NCBI RefSeq assembly: GCF_033449965.1
Contig: NZ_CP137761.1
Span: 3,348,001-3,412,000 of the forward strand
Length of the DNA: 64,000 bases
Source of the DNA: Bacillus sp. T3
GTDB taxonomy: Bacteria > Bacillota > Bacilli > Bacillales > Cytobacillaceae
Direction of reading: 5' to 3'
In this document: positions 9,782-19,819 of the stretch, one piece after another
Layout of the letters: every line of letters begins with the position of its first letter
Position numbering within the stretch: the first letter of the stretch is position 1
Made by a program: the position numbers and the translations under genes
Notes under the pieces: model-generated
Databases searched by the model: none
The model's input: the letters and a program-made list of their open reading frames with translations, nothing else
Told to the model about the DNA's origin: nothing

Positions 9782-10021
9782 TTATTTAACTTTTTCAAGA
9801 ATTTTAACTATCTCCTTTGGTTTTAGCACCTTTCCATAAGAAACAACCTCATCATCAATGACCAATCCTGGTGTAGACATTATTCCATAGGACATTATAT
9901 CTTGAATTTCAGTTATTTTCACAATATCTGCTTTGAGCCCTAACTCTTGTAATGCAGCCTCTGTATTTTCACTTAATCTCACACAATTTTTACATCCAGT
10001 TCCTAAAATTTTAATAATCAT
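9782..10021 (-). CDS. Small thioredoxin-like redox protein
   Basis: 79 residues with a CxxC near the N-terminus (GTGCKNCVRL, residues 7-16) and the cis-Pro region MSTPGLVID, as in the thioredoxin_3/redox-active disulfide protein 2 family. It is the last gene of a three-gene minus-strand operon behind an ArsR regulator and an ArsP-like permease. In such clusters the protein is thought to act with the permease in thiol or metalloid handling. Start ATG 10021 follows GGGGAGAG. Confidence 0.85.
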   Translation of the reverse strand: MIIKILGTGCKNCVRLSENTEAALQELGLKADIVKITEIQDIMSYGIMSTPGLVIDDEVVSYGKVLKPKEIVKILEKVK

Positions 10022-10063
10022 GGTTCTCTCCCCTTTATTATTTTTATAAGGATTATGTTTGCC

Positions 10064-11068
10064 TTACATTAAAAGGTAGCCAAAGTTGTTAAAGGTATAG
10101 CCTATAATGATGATTCCCACTGTAACGGTGCCAACAAATATAACTAGTAGTTTTGTCTTTACGACCTTTTTTAGCATGATGATTGATGGAAGAGATAGTG
10201 CTGTAACAGCCATCATAAAAGCTAATGCTGTTCCTAAACCCACTCCCTTTGCAACAAGTGCCTCTGCGATGGGTAGTGTTCCAAAAATATCAGCGTACAT
10301 AGGTACCCCTACAATGGTTGCTAATAACACAGAGTACCATTTATCTTGACCGAGTACGGCTGTTATGACCGATTCAGGTATCCAATTGTGAATAGCAGCC
10401 CCTATTCCTACCCCCAATAATATGTAAAGCCATACTTTTTTGATGATCTCGACGACTTGATCCTTTGAAAAAATGAATCGATCTCGAGTCGTTAATTCGG
10501 CTTGTTTAGAATTAAGCTGATTATTGTTAAACACAAATGGTTCTACATACTTTTCAAGTTTCAATTTACTAATGATGGTACCGCCAAGAACGGCCAGTAT
10601 TAGACCAACTACCACATAAGCAATCGCAATCTTCCAATTAAAGATACTAGCCAATAATATAACCGATGCTAAATCAACAAGGGGCGACGAAATTAAAAAG
10701 GAAAAGGTAACACCGATTGGCAATCCTGCACTCGTAAAACCAATAAATAAAGGAATCGATGAGCAAGAACAAAATGGTGTTACAGTACCGAGCAATGCAC
10801 TCAATATATTAGCGGTTATCCCATTGAATCTCCCTAAGATTTCCCTTGTTCTTTCAGGTGGAAAAAAACTTTGAATATATGAAATCATAAAAATGAGAAC
10901 AGAAAGCAATATAAATATTTTTATAACATCAAAGATGAAAAAATGAATGCTGCCCCCAACTCGACCGTCTACATCTAATCTAAACACATTATGAACAAGG
11001 AATGTTACGAGATTACTCAACCATTCCATTTTTAAAAGCTGGTCATTTAACCATTCAAAAATAGCCAT
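10064..11068 (-). CDS. ArsP/UPF0718-family permease
   Basis: 334 residues with about eight hydrophobic segments. The diagnostic cysteine loop TPFCSCSSIPLFIGF (about 106-120) and the repeated motif around SSPLVDLASVILLAS place it in the UPF0718/ArsP permease family, members of which export trivalent (often organic) arsenicals; others have unknown substrates. It lies between arsR and the thioredoxin-like gene with short gaps (15 and 42 bp), consistent with one transcript. The substrate is inferred only from family and neighbours. Confidence 0.85.
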   Translation of the reverse strand: MAIFEWLNDQLLKMEWLSNLVTFLVHNVFRLDVDGRVGGSIHFFIFDVIKIFILLSVLIFMISYIQSFFPPERTREILGRFNGITANILSALLGTVTPFCSCSSIPLFIGFTSAGLPIGVTFSFLISSPLVDLASVILLASIFNWKIAIAYVVVGLILAVLGGTIISKLKLEKYVEPFVFNNNQLNSKQAELTTRDRFIFSKDQVVEIIKKVWLYILLGVGIGAAIHNWIPESVITAVLGQDKWYSVLLATIVGVPMYADIFGTLPIAEALVAKGVGLGTALAFMMAVTALSLPSIIMLKKVVKTKLLVIFVGTVTVGIIIIGYTFNNFGYLLM

Positions 11069-11083
11069 GAAAACATCCCCCTA

Positions 11084-11443
11084 TTATCGTTCAACCAAAT
11101 ATGGAATTATATTTGTTAATTTTTCTTTATTCAAATTATAAATGGTGAACTTCCCCTCTCTTCGCGATTCAATTATTCTGCCTTTTTCCATAATCTTTAA
11201 ATGATGATTGATCGTTGAGGAAGCTCCACCTAAGCCCACAACTATTTCACACATACACATATCCTTAATCCAAAGCAGGGAAATAATCTTTAACCGTGTT
11301 TCATCACCTAAACCTTTAAAGAATGCAGAAATGCTTTCTAATTCTTCTCCGTCCAATACTTTTGGAAATTGCTCCTCTGCTAATTGTCGGATATTCTCCA
11401 TCTCTTCATTCGTTTTCAAGACCCATACTGGTTTTGTGCCCAA
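11084..11443 (-). CDS. ArsR-family metal/redox-responsive repressor
   Basis: 119 residues starting at TTG 11443, which has AAAGGAGG 7 nt upstream. The centre is a winged helix: GLGDETRLKIISLLWIKDMC, then a CxC in DMCMCEIV and the recognition helix ASSTINHHLKIMEKG, followed by the wing RREGKFTIYNL. The cysteine pair sits where ArsR/SmtB proteins bind As(III) or similar soft metals. First gene of the arsR-permease-thioredoxin operon, so it likely represses that operon. Confidence 0.88.
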   Translation of the reverse strand: MGTKPVWVLKTNEEMENIRQLAEEQFPKVLDGEELESISAFFKGLGDETRLKIISLLWIKDMCMCEIVVGLGGASSTINHHLKIMEKGRIIESRREGKFTIYNLNKEKLTNIIPYLVER

Positions 11444-11573
11444 CCTGATTGCCTCCTTTATACTAAATCACTATCACATAATTCTTTTTTACTAGATTAA
11501 TGATACAGCAACAGCTTCAATACAATTATAAAACTAATTTTATAGTTTTGAAATTATTTTTAAAAATTTGTAC

Positions 11574-11612
11574 AAAAAAAATCCACCCTTTCTTACAGAA
11601 AGTAGTGGATTT
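11574..11612 (-). terminator. Intrinsic terminator after the ABC exporter operon
   Basis: 8-bp outer stem (11579-11586 with 11605-11612) plus an inner TTTC/GAAA stem, followed on the minus strand by a run of eight T. It lies 10 bp past the stop of the ATP-binding gene. Confidence 0.85.
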
Positions 11613-11621
11613 AATTTTACT

Positions 11622-12311
11622 CTATGCGGTTAATACATCTTTGACAATTTCTCCGTCTTTTAAATTCAGTATTCTTGATCCATAAGAGGCCGCTTCCTTT
11701 GAATGGGTGACTTGAATGATGGTTTTTCCAAATTCGGTATTAATTGTTTTAAATAATTTCATAATTTCTATACCTGATTTAGAATCAAGATTTCCGATTG
11801 GCTCATCGGCAAAGATGATTTCAGGATTGAATAACAACGCCCTCGCGATCGCTACTTTTTGCTGTTGCCCACCTGAAAGCTCCCTTGGAGTATGCTTTTG
11901 TCGTGCACTCATACCGATAACATCAAGGATTTTCTTTAGTTCGTTTTCATAGGCTTTAGGCTTCTTTCCATCTAAAAGGATTGGTAGAAGGATATTATCC
12001 TCTACATTTAGATTTGGAACTAAATTATAAAACTGAAAAACAAACCCCATCTCCGTTCTTCTCATTCTACTTTTCTGTTTTTCTTTCATATTTGCATAAT
12101 CTTTTCCATCCAGCAAAACATGACCGCTAGTTGGATTGTCCAGTCCGCCTAATAAATAGAGCAAAGTGGATTTACCGCATCCCGATGGTCCCATTATCGA
12201 TAAAAACTCACCCTTATCGATTGAAAAATTTAAATCTTTCAGGACCTCCAAACATTCTGTTCCCATTTTAAAAGATTTATATAAATGATTAACTTCTATT
12301 GCGGCCACCAA
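11622..12311 (-). CDS. ABC transporter ATP-binding protein (MacB/LolD type)
   Basis: About 229 residues. Walker A GPSGCGKST, Q-loop FVFQFYNLVPNLNV, signature LSGGQQQKVAIARAL, Walker B IIFADEP with D-loop GNLDS, and H-loop QVTHSKEA are all present. The MacB/LolD/FtsE subfamily works with FtsX-like permeases, and such a permease lies directly upstream. I chose TTG 12311 because GGGGAG lies 5 nt before it and family members begin just before the IEV strand; ATG 12335 inside the end of the permease gene is the alternative. Likely role: export of peptide or lipid-like compounds, or peptide antibiotic resistance. Confidence 0.88.
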   Translation of the reverse strand: MVAAIEVNHLYKSFKMGTECLEVLKDLNFSIDKGEFLSIMGPSGCGKSTLLYLLGGLDNPTSGHVLLDGKDYANMKEKQKSRMRRTEMGFVFQFYNLVPNLNVEDNILLPILLDGKKPKAYENELKKILDVIGMSARQKHTPRELSGGQQQKVAIARALLFNPEIIFADEPIGNLDSKSGIEIMKLFKTINTEFGKTIIQVTHSKEAASYGSRILNLKDGEIVKDVLTA

Positions 12312-12327
12312 GTTAGCTCCCCCCTTT

Positions 12328-14815
12328 TTATTCATACTTTAATTCCTGTACGATCTGAAGCTTCTTACTTTTAAATAATGTAGATAAAGAAGTAAGGATC
12401 ATCAAAGCAATCACTGCAACAACGATTGTCCCGATCGATTCATAAGGATATCTCATCTCAAGATCAATCGTTAAGAATTTGAAGACGTCTTCAAGGCAAA
12501 GGTTTATTCCTAAAGCAGCCACCAAGGATATGACCAATCCGATTAACGCTTGGAATAGACTTTCCAGCATGATCATGTAGCCCCTTCCACCCTTGCTGAG
12601 TCCGGCTGAGCTTATGATGGCAATATCTTTTTTCCTTTGGATAAAGCTAATCGAAACATTTCCAATAATTCCAAAGGCCCCGATGACCATCGTAATATAA
12701 GAGAAGATTCCTAGAACATTGGTCATTTGCTGATTGTTTTCCTTATTGGTTTTTGCCATTTCAGCTTTAGTGATAATACTGACACCTAAGCCTTTCAGTT
12801 TCTTTTCGAGAGTCTTTTTCGCTTGCTTTGCCGGAATCTTAGTCGAAATAAAATATTGACTAGGATATTTAACATCAAAATGTTTTAATGCTGCCTGTGA
12901 GGAGATAAGATTATAGTTGCCATTATCCATCATTTTCGCATTAAAGATTGATAACACCTTAAAGGTTTCCTTCTTATCATCTGTTGAAAGAGTTATGGTA
13001 TCTCCTTGTTTTATGCTATATCTTAACGACATTTGCTTTGAGATAATTATTCCATCGTCATGGTTTTTAAGTTTATCTAATTGTTTTTCTTTATCCTTGA
13101 ACACGGTGTAGTTTTCAAATGTTTTATATTTTTCCGGATTCACATAAACTAAATTTAAACTCTTCGTACTATCACCATCAACGTTCGCCATCATCATCCC
13201 ATTTGTATGAAGCGTATCTGCATCATGATATCCATTAACAATTTCATCAATATTCTTTGAAAAATTCGTATTACCACTGACCATCACATCAAAGTTCATA
13301 CCATCATAAGCTCCTTGAACGACTTCGGTTATCGAAACACTTAACGAAGTAATCATCACAATGGCAATAACCGAAACGACAATGAGTCTTATATTGTTTA
13401 TCAGCACCCTGGATGTCCTAACATTGTTAAAAGAAATCATCGATAATCCGCTCACATTTCTTAGGGCTCGAACAAGGGGATAACATACAATGTCTACTAG
13501 TTTAGGGATGACTACGATAATTCCGATAAAACCAAAAAACATTGCCGGCAATGACGTCATATAATTATATTTTGGTCCCAAAAAATGAAGGACAATAGTT
13601 ATGACAATAAACACCAATCCTACGATAAAACCCTTCATCGTTATTTTATTAGAAGTGCTTATCGTATTTAAAATGACATCCTTAACGGGAAGCTTTCTTA
13701 TTGATAAAATTGGGATTAATGTCGAGGCGACGGACAATACCACCGCAAAGAGAAAACCGATTACGAAATAGGGTATGTATAACTCCGTTGTCGCTTCTAC
13801 GCCATACTCTTTTAATGGATTTGCAAAATAGGATATCAGAAACGTAAGCCCCGCTCCGATTAAATCACCGATGATTCCCCCTATTACTCCATATGCAAGG
13901 CTTTCTCTCAGTAATATTTTGATGATTCCCCCTTTAGTTGCCCCTTGACTTAAAAACACTCCGATTACGGATAATCTTTCAAGGATGATCAGCTTAAAGG
14001 AGCTATATATAATAAAAGTAGTCATTATTAAGACGATGCCCAACATGAAGAATAAAGGCATCCGTATCATATTTAATTGTTGTTCTAACGATTGTACATC
14101 ATAGGTTTGCGAGGCAACGATTTTATTTTTCTTATGTTCCTCATTGAAATTTTTTATCCAGGCTCCCAGATCTTTACTCTTTACAGAAGCTAATATCACA
14201 CTATATTTATTGCTCACTCCATAGATGGAAAAAATATTTTCCAGGTGGAGTTACAAAGGAGTATTGCCTTTCCGTTTCACCAAAAAACAAACCTTTATTG
14301 GTTGAAATTCCAACGATTTTGTAGCTAGCTTCTTTGCCTAAAATCGTTAAGGTTAATTCATCCCCAAGCTTAACTTTTAGCTTTTTACTAGCATTTTGAG
14401 AAATGATTAACTTTCGACCTGTAAAGGGCTCTAATTCACCTTTTTTTATTAATTCCATCGTACCAAAACGATTAAAATCAGAAAGAGTTGTTCCTGCTAT
14501 TCTAAACTCCTTTTCGCTATTACTACTTAAGTAGCCTCCAAAATCTATTTCCTTAAAGCTTTTCTTAATGTCTGTGTCTTTTATACTGCTTGGGTCAAGT
14601 AACGGGACATCTAAGTTCTTACTTGGTGTGATTTGTATGTTGTATTCACCTAAGTTTCCTTTCACCTGTGCCGACATCGTACTCAGCAATGCCTTAATCG
14701 AACCTAAAGAGGCAACTAATAGTGCAGCACTAATGGCGATAGAAGTTAAAAGAAGCAGAGTTCTGCCTTTTTTCTCCGTCATGGACCTGAATAAATACCG
14801 ACTAAAAACATTCAT
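12328..14815 (-). CDS. FtsX-like ABC permease, split by one apparent frameshift
   Basis: Two overlapping frames make one protein of about 825 residues. Frame A starts at ATG 14815 (AAGGAG site) with a short cytoplasmic end, one TM segment (TLLLLTSIAISAALLVASLG) and a MacB-PCD-like extracellular domain. It breaks at TPPGKYFF, and the other frame continues ENIFSIYGVSNKYS and runs to 12328 with the remaining FtsX-type membrane segments, a second extracellular domain and a final three-TM block. The break coincides with a CCAGG at 14241-14245, where one extra base explains it. Operates with the ATPase encoded just downstream. The two-FtsX-domain layout resembles macrolide/bacitracin-type exporters; no sensor kinase is adjacent. 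Confidence 0.85.
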
Positions 14816-15087
14816 ACTTAACTCCTTCTTTCTTTTATGTAAAGCCAAACAATTTTACATTGCTGTAATTATTTAATTTGTTCTCTACAACCTAACGGAG
14901 TCACTGTAAAAAAAGGTTCGTCATTGCTTTTTCACAATCTCATTAACCTATCAACTTAGTAAAAACAAGACTTTATACCTAGTCGTGTCCATAGTATCAT
15001 ACAATTTTGACTGTTCTCGAGTGAATTGTTACAAATGTCGGAATATTTAGCATACTATATCAGACAAATTTTTTCAGAAATAAAAAA
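14816..15087. other. Intergenic stretch, no gene seen
   Basis: AT-rich region between the permease start and the terminator of the next gene. I see no convincing reading frame; promoter elements of the exporter operon should lie here but no clear consensus stands out. Confidence 0.5.
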
Positions 15088-15122
15088 GACCAAGGTTGAG
15101 GTTTCCCCCTACTTGGCCTACG
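15088..15122 (-). terminator. Probable intrinsic terminator
   Basis: On the minus strand a stem of about 6-7 bp (GGCCAAG with CTTGGTC, one G-T pair) encloses a G-rich loop and is followed by TTTTTT. It lies about 40 bp after the stop of the Old Yellow Enzyme gene. Confidence 0.65.
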
Positions 15123-15162
15123 CAATATATTATCTAAACATAATGATTAAAATTTTTCAAAC

Positions 15163-17151
15163 TCAAACGGTTTGCGACACCTTTTCCCGACTGTCTGTCA
15201 CAATCGTTTCAAGGAAATAGGCCCTTTCAAAGCCGTCCCGAGTGGCATCACCAAGAGAGGCAAACCCCGCAGCATCTCCTAAAACAAACACATTTTCCAT
15301 TTGCTTTCGTAATGTTTCCTCTAATGGGTTATATGCCTCTACACCCATCGCAACAATAATATATTCTGATTCAAATTCTGAGGACTTACCAGAAATCAAG
15401 TCCTTAACAATAATACTGTTCGGAAGTATTCTTTCCACTATGTGGTCTGTAACAATGTTGACATTTAGTTGTTTCAGCTTATCAAGCAGTCTTAATCTCG
15501 TTTCAGCTCCGATTCTCTTGCTTGCTTTTGTAGGAATTTCTACATAGGTCACATCATTACCAGCTTCGGCAAGACGACGAGTTGTTCCATGACAAATCAT
15601 CCCACTACCAACCACGGTAACTTTACTATTCGTAAATACTTTATCCTGTAATTTCATGTCTTCATAAGTATAGACATGATCTAAGTCATTGCCCTCTACC
15701 GGCGGGAGTTTAGGTCTACCACCTGTGGCTAATAAAACAGCAAAAGGATTGAGAGAGGTAATCTCTTCAACAGTTGCTTCTGTATTCATTCTGACATCAA
15801 TATTTAATCGTTTCATTTCATTGCTAAGATAATGAATATGCCAGGTCATTTTCTTTAGATAATTTGGGTCTGTTACGAGGTGCAATTGACCACCAAGCTT
15901 CTGATCTTTTTCAAAAAGAGTTACATCATATCCTTTTAATGATAGATTTCGAGCTGCTTCCATTCCAGCTGGACCACCACCAACGACAACAACATGACGG
16001 TTTTCAGCTGAAGATAGGTGCTGCGGTACTTCAAACTCTAGTTCTCGGCCAGCTCTAGCATTAATAGAACACAGAACGTGTGAGTTCCCCATACAGGAAT
16101 GGATACAATGGAGGCAGTTAATACATTTTCTAATTTCATCGACGCGTCCTTCCATTGCTTTGTTCACCCATTCAGGTTCCGCGATTAAGCCCCTTCCTAT
16201 GGCGACAAAGTCTGCTCTTCCCTCAGATAAAATGTTTTCAACAAATTGTGGTTCTCGAATGGACCCAACAGTGATAACTGGAATCTTTACTACTTTTTTA
16301 ATCTCCTCAGCTAGATAAACTCTCCAGCCCTGTTCAAATAACGGGGACTCAATAATTCTGTCCATAGAGTCATAGGTTCCACAACTAATATGCAGACCAT
16401 CTATTCCTAGTTTTTCTAAGTAACGAGAAATATCCTTACCTAACTCTAAATCTATTCCACCTTCTACGAATTCATCGGCACTAAGACGAACTGTAACAGG
16501 ATAATCCTTACCGCACTTTTCTTTAATTCCAACAATGATTTCTTCGATAAATCTCATTCTATTTTCAAAGCTTCCACCGTATTGATCATTTCGGACATTT
16601 GCCTCTGGGCTTAAGAACTGGTTAATTAAATAACCATGGGCACCGTGCACTTCCACACCATCTATACCAGCTTCTTTACATCTTATCGCAGTCTGAACAA
16701 ATTTATTTACTAGTTCTTTTACTTCTACTGTTGTTAACTCTCGAGGTGCTTCACCTACTGCAGCACAGGTTACATTACTAGGTGCAACGATTTGTTTTCC
16801 ATTTATTAACGCGGAGTTTGACTGTCTGCCGGCATGATGGATTTGCACAAAAACCTTCGCACCATATTTTTGTACTGCATTGGCTATCTTGTTTATGCCT
16901 GGGATGAAGCGATCATCATCCAGCCTTAATTGCCTAATAAATCCTTTTCCATATTCATAATCAATACAGGTGAATTCCACAATAATTAATCCAGTCCCAC
17001 CTTTTGCTCTTTCTTCATAATACGCAATTAGCTCATCAGTGACTTCCCCTTCAGAACCTGCTAGATTTGTTCCCATCGGTGGCATCACAATTCTGTTTTT
17101 TAGTGTTAGGCTACCGATTTGACCTTCTTTGAACATGTTTTTGAAATACAT
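15163..17151 (-). CDS. NADH:flavin oxidoreductase / 2,4-dienoyl-CoA reductase-like
   Basis: 662 residues, matching the multidomain FadH/2-enoate reductase architecture. Residues 1-350 form the Old Yellow Enzyme TIM barrel (LKNRIVMPPMGTN, QIHHAGRQSN, GIDGVEVHGAHGYL, AIGRGLIAEP). A cysteine cluster follows (CINCLHCIHSCMGNSHVLC, about 353-371) for a 4Fe-4S centre, then an FAD/NAD(P)-binding region starting VVVGGGPAGMEAARNLS and a second dinucleotide fold (VTVVGSGMICHG). It reduces a conjugated C=C bond of an enoate or enoyl-CoA. The exact substrate cannot be decided. Monocistronic, with its own terminator. Confidence 0.88.
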   Translation of the reverse strand: MYFKNMFKEGQIGSLTLKNRIVMPPMGTNLAGSEGEVTDELIAYYEERAKGGTGLIIVEFTCIDYEYGKGFIRQLRLDDDRFIPGINKIANAVQKYGAKVFVQIHHAGRQSNSALINGKQIVAPSNVTCAAVGEAPRELTTVEVKELVNKFVQTAIRCKEAGIDGVEVHGAHGYLINQFLSPEANVRNDQYGGSFENRMRFIEEIIVGIKEKCGKDYPVTVRLSADEFVEGGIDLELGKDISRYLEKLGIDGLHISCGTYDSMDRIIESPLFEQGWRVYLAEEIKKVVKIPVITVGSIREPQFVENILSEGRADFVAIGRGLIAEPEWVNKAMEGRVDEIRKCINCLHCIHSCMGNSHVLCSINARAGRELEFEVPQHLSSAENRHVVVVGGGPAGMEAARNLSLKGYDVTLFEKDQKLGGQLHLVTDPNYLKKMTWHIHYLSNEMKRLNIDVRMNTEATVEEITSLNPFAVLLATGGRPKLPPVEGNDLDHVYTYEDMKLQDKVFTNSKVTVVGSGMICHGTTRRLAEAGNDVTYVEIPTKASKRIGAETRLRLLDKLKQLNVNIVTDHIVERILPNSIIVKDLISGKSSEFESEYIIVAMGVEAYNPLEETLRKQMENVFVLGDAAGFASLGDATRDGFERAYFLETIVTDSREKVSQTV

Positions 17152-17470
17152 AAGTTTGAAACCTCCCTTTTTGTAATCATTGCGAAGAAATTCACAATTT
17201 TTTTCTGGAAGAATTTATTCAATACTTATTTTAAAGGTAGTAGACAGAAATTTTCGTTTTTCATTTGATCGTTTCGTGACAATAGTATGTGAAATTTGTG
17301 GGGGAGGATGTACAACGAATTAATACAAATAAGGTGATTTTTTAGGAGGATAGAACCATTAAAAAGTTACTTTGGGAAGGACTACGACATTGCCGAAAAT
17401 AATCAGAGCCTTTAAGATGAGGCATGATATCAACTTTTTCGTCTTGAATTGCACTTGTTAATTAACTGCG
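17152..17470. other. Intergenic stretch, no supported gene
   Basis: Holds the likely promoter region of the oxidoreductase gene. A GGAGG at 17344-17348 is followed by an ATT-initiated 15-codon frame, which I do not accept as a gene. Confidence 0.4.
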
Positions 17471-17503
17471 AAAAGCCGAATCTTCTAGAGAGATCCGGCT
17501 TTT
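17471..17503 (-). terminator. Hairpin terminator after the 44-residue gene
   Basis: AAAAGCCG pairs with CGGCTTTT, and ATCT with AGAT inside after one mismatch, around a 7-nt loop. The A/T ends make it work as a terminator in either direction; it lies 20 bp past the small gene's stop. Confidence 0.7.
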
Positions 17504-17522
17504 CATACTATATATTTCAGGT

Positions 17523-17657
17523 TTAATTTTTGATTTCCATCATTGTTCCGTAATAAATTACATGGCGTGATTTTTCATTTTTCTTAGGAATGCTGGAGAG
17601 TGTAACCTCGTACATGAATTTCCCATAATCTGAAAGTATTTTAACTATAGTTTTCAT
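17523..17657 (-). CDS. Small hypothetical protein (44 aa)
   Basis: An ATG at 17657 preceded by AAAGGGGGG at 7-nt spacing opens a 44-codon frame, beginning MKTIVKILSDYGKFMYEV and ending YYGTMMEIKN. The gene is followed by a hairpin terminator. The protein is basic, has no membrane segment and may form a small beta-hairpin fold; I do not recognise a family. The strong ribosome site plus dedicated terminator are the evidence that it is real. Confidence 0.6.
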   Translation of the reverse strand: MKTIVKILSDYGKFMYEVTLSSIPKKNEKSRHVIYYGTMMEIKN

Positions 17658-18115
17658 TTTAATGCCCCCCTTTGTATTCGTAAATTTATTTTAATGCAGT
17701 AGTAAGATTTCCACAAAGTCGATATTTCCCTATGAAAGCGTGCAACATCGCGGCATATCGTCGTTTAAGTTCCATATCCTTCGATTTTCATCTTTTTTAT
17801 CTGTTTCTTTATTTTTTAAAACCTGTTATATATCCAAATAATATAAAATGTGAATATTTCAACAACAAAAACCCTTGCACACCAATATATATTAACATAA
17901 TTTTATATTTATCAATATATTTTGCCAAAACAATAAAACTGTATTATAGAAATCATTTTATAAATAAACACAGTTTGTCTGTTATTTAAACAGGAAAAGA
18001 CAGATTCACAATGTTAAACGCTTTTTATGTAAAAGTTTTGAGATTGATTATTTTATAGATTAAGGGAAATCTTCTCAAGCTTGTGCATACAATATAGAGA
18101 AAGGAGGGATGGCAG

Positions 18116-18301
18116 ATGGATCGCACTATTTTTCTTATGTTAGCGGGTATTATAGCCGGTTTTGCGTTAATTCGAGTTCCATTAGCAGGTACTTTCTTAG
18201 CAAGCATTTCACCAATCACTACAATCATTGGAATTTTAGTCATTTTAATCTTCTCCCTTTACGTAGTCTATAAAGGATTGATGGCAATGGCTGGAAAGTA
18301 A
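18116..18301 (+). CDS. Small two-helix membrane protein (61 aa)
   Basis: Starts at ATG 18116 behind AAAGGAGGG. The sequence consists of two hydrophobic segments, about residues 5-25 and 33-56, joined by a short polar turn, ending in GLMAMAGK. No known family recognised. It is the only plus-strand gene of this stretch and has its own terminator at 18362-18395, so it is likely a separate transcription unit. Similar tiny membrane proteins in Bacillaceae are often made during stress or sporulation, but nothing here proves that. Confidence 0.65.
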   Translation: MDRTIFLMLAGIIAGFALIRVPLAGTFLASISPITTIIGILVILIFSLYVVYKGLMAMAGK

Positions 18302-18361
18302 GCGCTTACAGAATGCTATTGTGAGATTACTTTGCAGATATATTATATTCGTATGTTCCTT

Positions 18362-18395
18362 AATGATGTTGATTTTTGAATCAGCATCATTTTTG
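18362..18395 (+). terminator. Intrinsic terminator
   Basis: 13-bp stem with one G-T pair (18362-18374 with 18379-18391), 4-nt loop, followed by a T run. About 60 bp past the small membrane protein gene. Confidence 0.8.
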
Positions 18396-18477
18396 TGTTG
18401 ATAGAGAGGGAGATTTTTAATTAAAAACGTTTCGAAGAAAATAGATGAATCCACGGATAGGAGGCAAAATCCGTGGA

Positions 18478-19807
18478 TTACACTATAAATGAAATAATCA
18501 AGATGCCAATTAATGATAAGATTATCAAATGCTGACCAATTGCACCAAAGGCCTCTTTACTTGAAATACCTGCGAATCGTTTTACCAACAAATTAAGCCC
18601 TGAAAATGGACTTAATGCTGTTGAGGCAGCCCATGTTAACAACAGAATCAAAGCGAGTGCCATATTACTCATCCCCAAATCTGATGTACTCAATTGCATT
18701 GCTAATGCCCCCACTGCTGCTATTTGATGAACCCCAATAAACGTAATTCCCAAAACAATTACCATAATCGCGATGGCAAACAGGAAAAATGATTGCTGGG
18801 CCAAACCGATTAAGAATACACTTACGCCATTCATTAAAGCTGTTCCCTTCATTGCAAAAGCCAGCATACCTGCGCTCATGAACAACATGATTTCATTATT
18901 CATCATGGAGACTGACTTATTGCGGAAATCATCCAGTAGAGGGAGGACTCGTTTCCAATCAGATGATAATAGTCCATGTACGAGAGGAACGATTACTGAA
19001 ACTAGACTAACAATCACAATCATCGACCAACCTGTAGTCTTTTCGATCAAGAGACATGACCCCATTAATACAAAAACAAATAACACGAGTTTGATAAGTT
19101 GATAGCGGTGTTCCTTACCTAATGGTTCAACGATTGCTTCCCGTTTAGAAAATGGGTTTTGCTTCTCCCAAATCGCAAATAATATATTTCCAACTAACAG
19201 GGACAATAGAGAGAGTCCAATCCCATAAATGATATAATCCTTGTATTGAATATCAAGATAGTGTAGTACTAATGAAACCGATGCAAAATAAGGTGACCAC
19301 ATCACAGCCGATGTAAAACCCACCACATAACTTTTAGCTGACATTTCGGATGGAAGCTTTAAGTCTTCTAAAAAATCATGAATAATTCGGACTGCACCTA
19401 AGCTTAAAATGGGACTTAGCACGAACAACGTCCCAGGTAATTCCTGAATAGAGCTTTTTGGGATGATGCAATAAATGGTGCAGCAAACGGGAAACAGATT
19501 CGAAAAATCCACCAAGCTTTAGCGGAATCGATAATAGCGGCGCTATCGTTATAAGACATAACAAAGGCAGAATCGTAAAAATCCCTTCACTTATCCCTTC
19601 AATACCGGTCCCTTTACTCCATTCCACTACAATTCCAATCCCCATCATTGAAACCCCAATAATCCTTGGAAACCTGTCAGGATATAAAGCACAACTAAGA
19701 AATGCTAATAACGCAATTCCTACTACTACTAATTGCAACCACTGAAGTTCTGCAAAATATTGAACTAAAAATAAAAAGCACATCCCCAAAATGAGATTAC
19801 TTCGCAT
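18478..19807 (-). CDS. Multi-pass membrane permease, split by an apparent frameshift
   Basis: Two overlapping frames combine into one protein of about 440 residues with roughly 12 hydrophobic segments. Frame A (from 19807) reads to HHPKKLYSGIT, and frame B continues GTLFVLSPILSLGAVRI down to 18478. The junction is a CCAGG at 19433-19437 carrying one extra base. Motifs such as TSAVMWSPYFASVSLVL and the C-terminal half (STALSPFSGLNLLVKRF) suggest a secondary transporter of the ion-transporter superfamily type, but I cannot name a substrate. It is 12 bp downstream of the aldo/keto reductase gene and may share its transcript. Confidence 0.7.
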
Positions 19808-19819
19808 ATTTTGTCTCTC

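Noticed and set aside
12328..14815. Two separate FtsX permease genes
   Set aside because: The frames overlap by about 10 bp at a CCAGG, and the sequence reads through as one family-length protein once a single base is removed.
17356..17403. ATT-initiated 15-codon frame behind AGGAGG
   Set aside because: ATT starts are very rare, the peptide is short with no recognised features, and no terminator follows.
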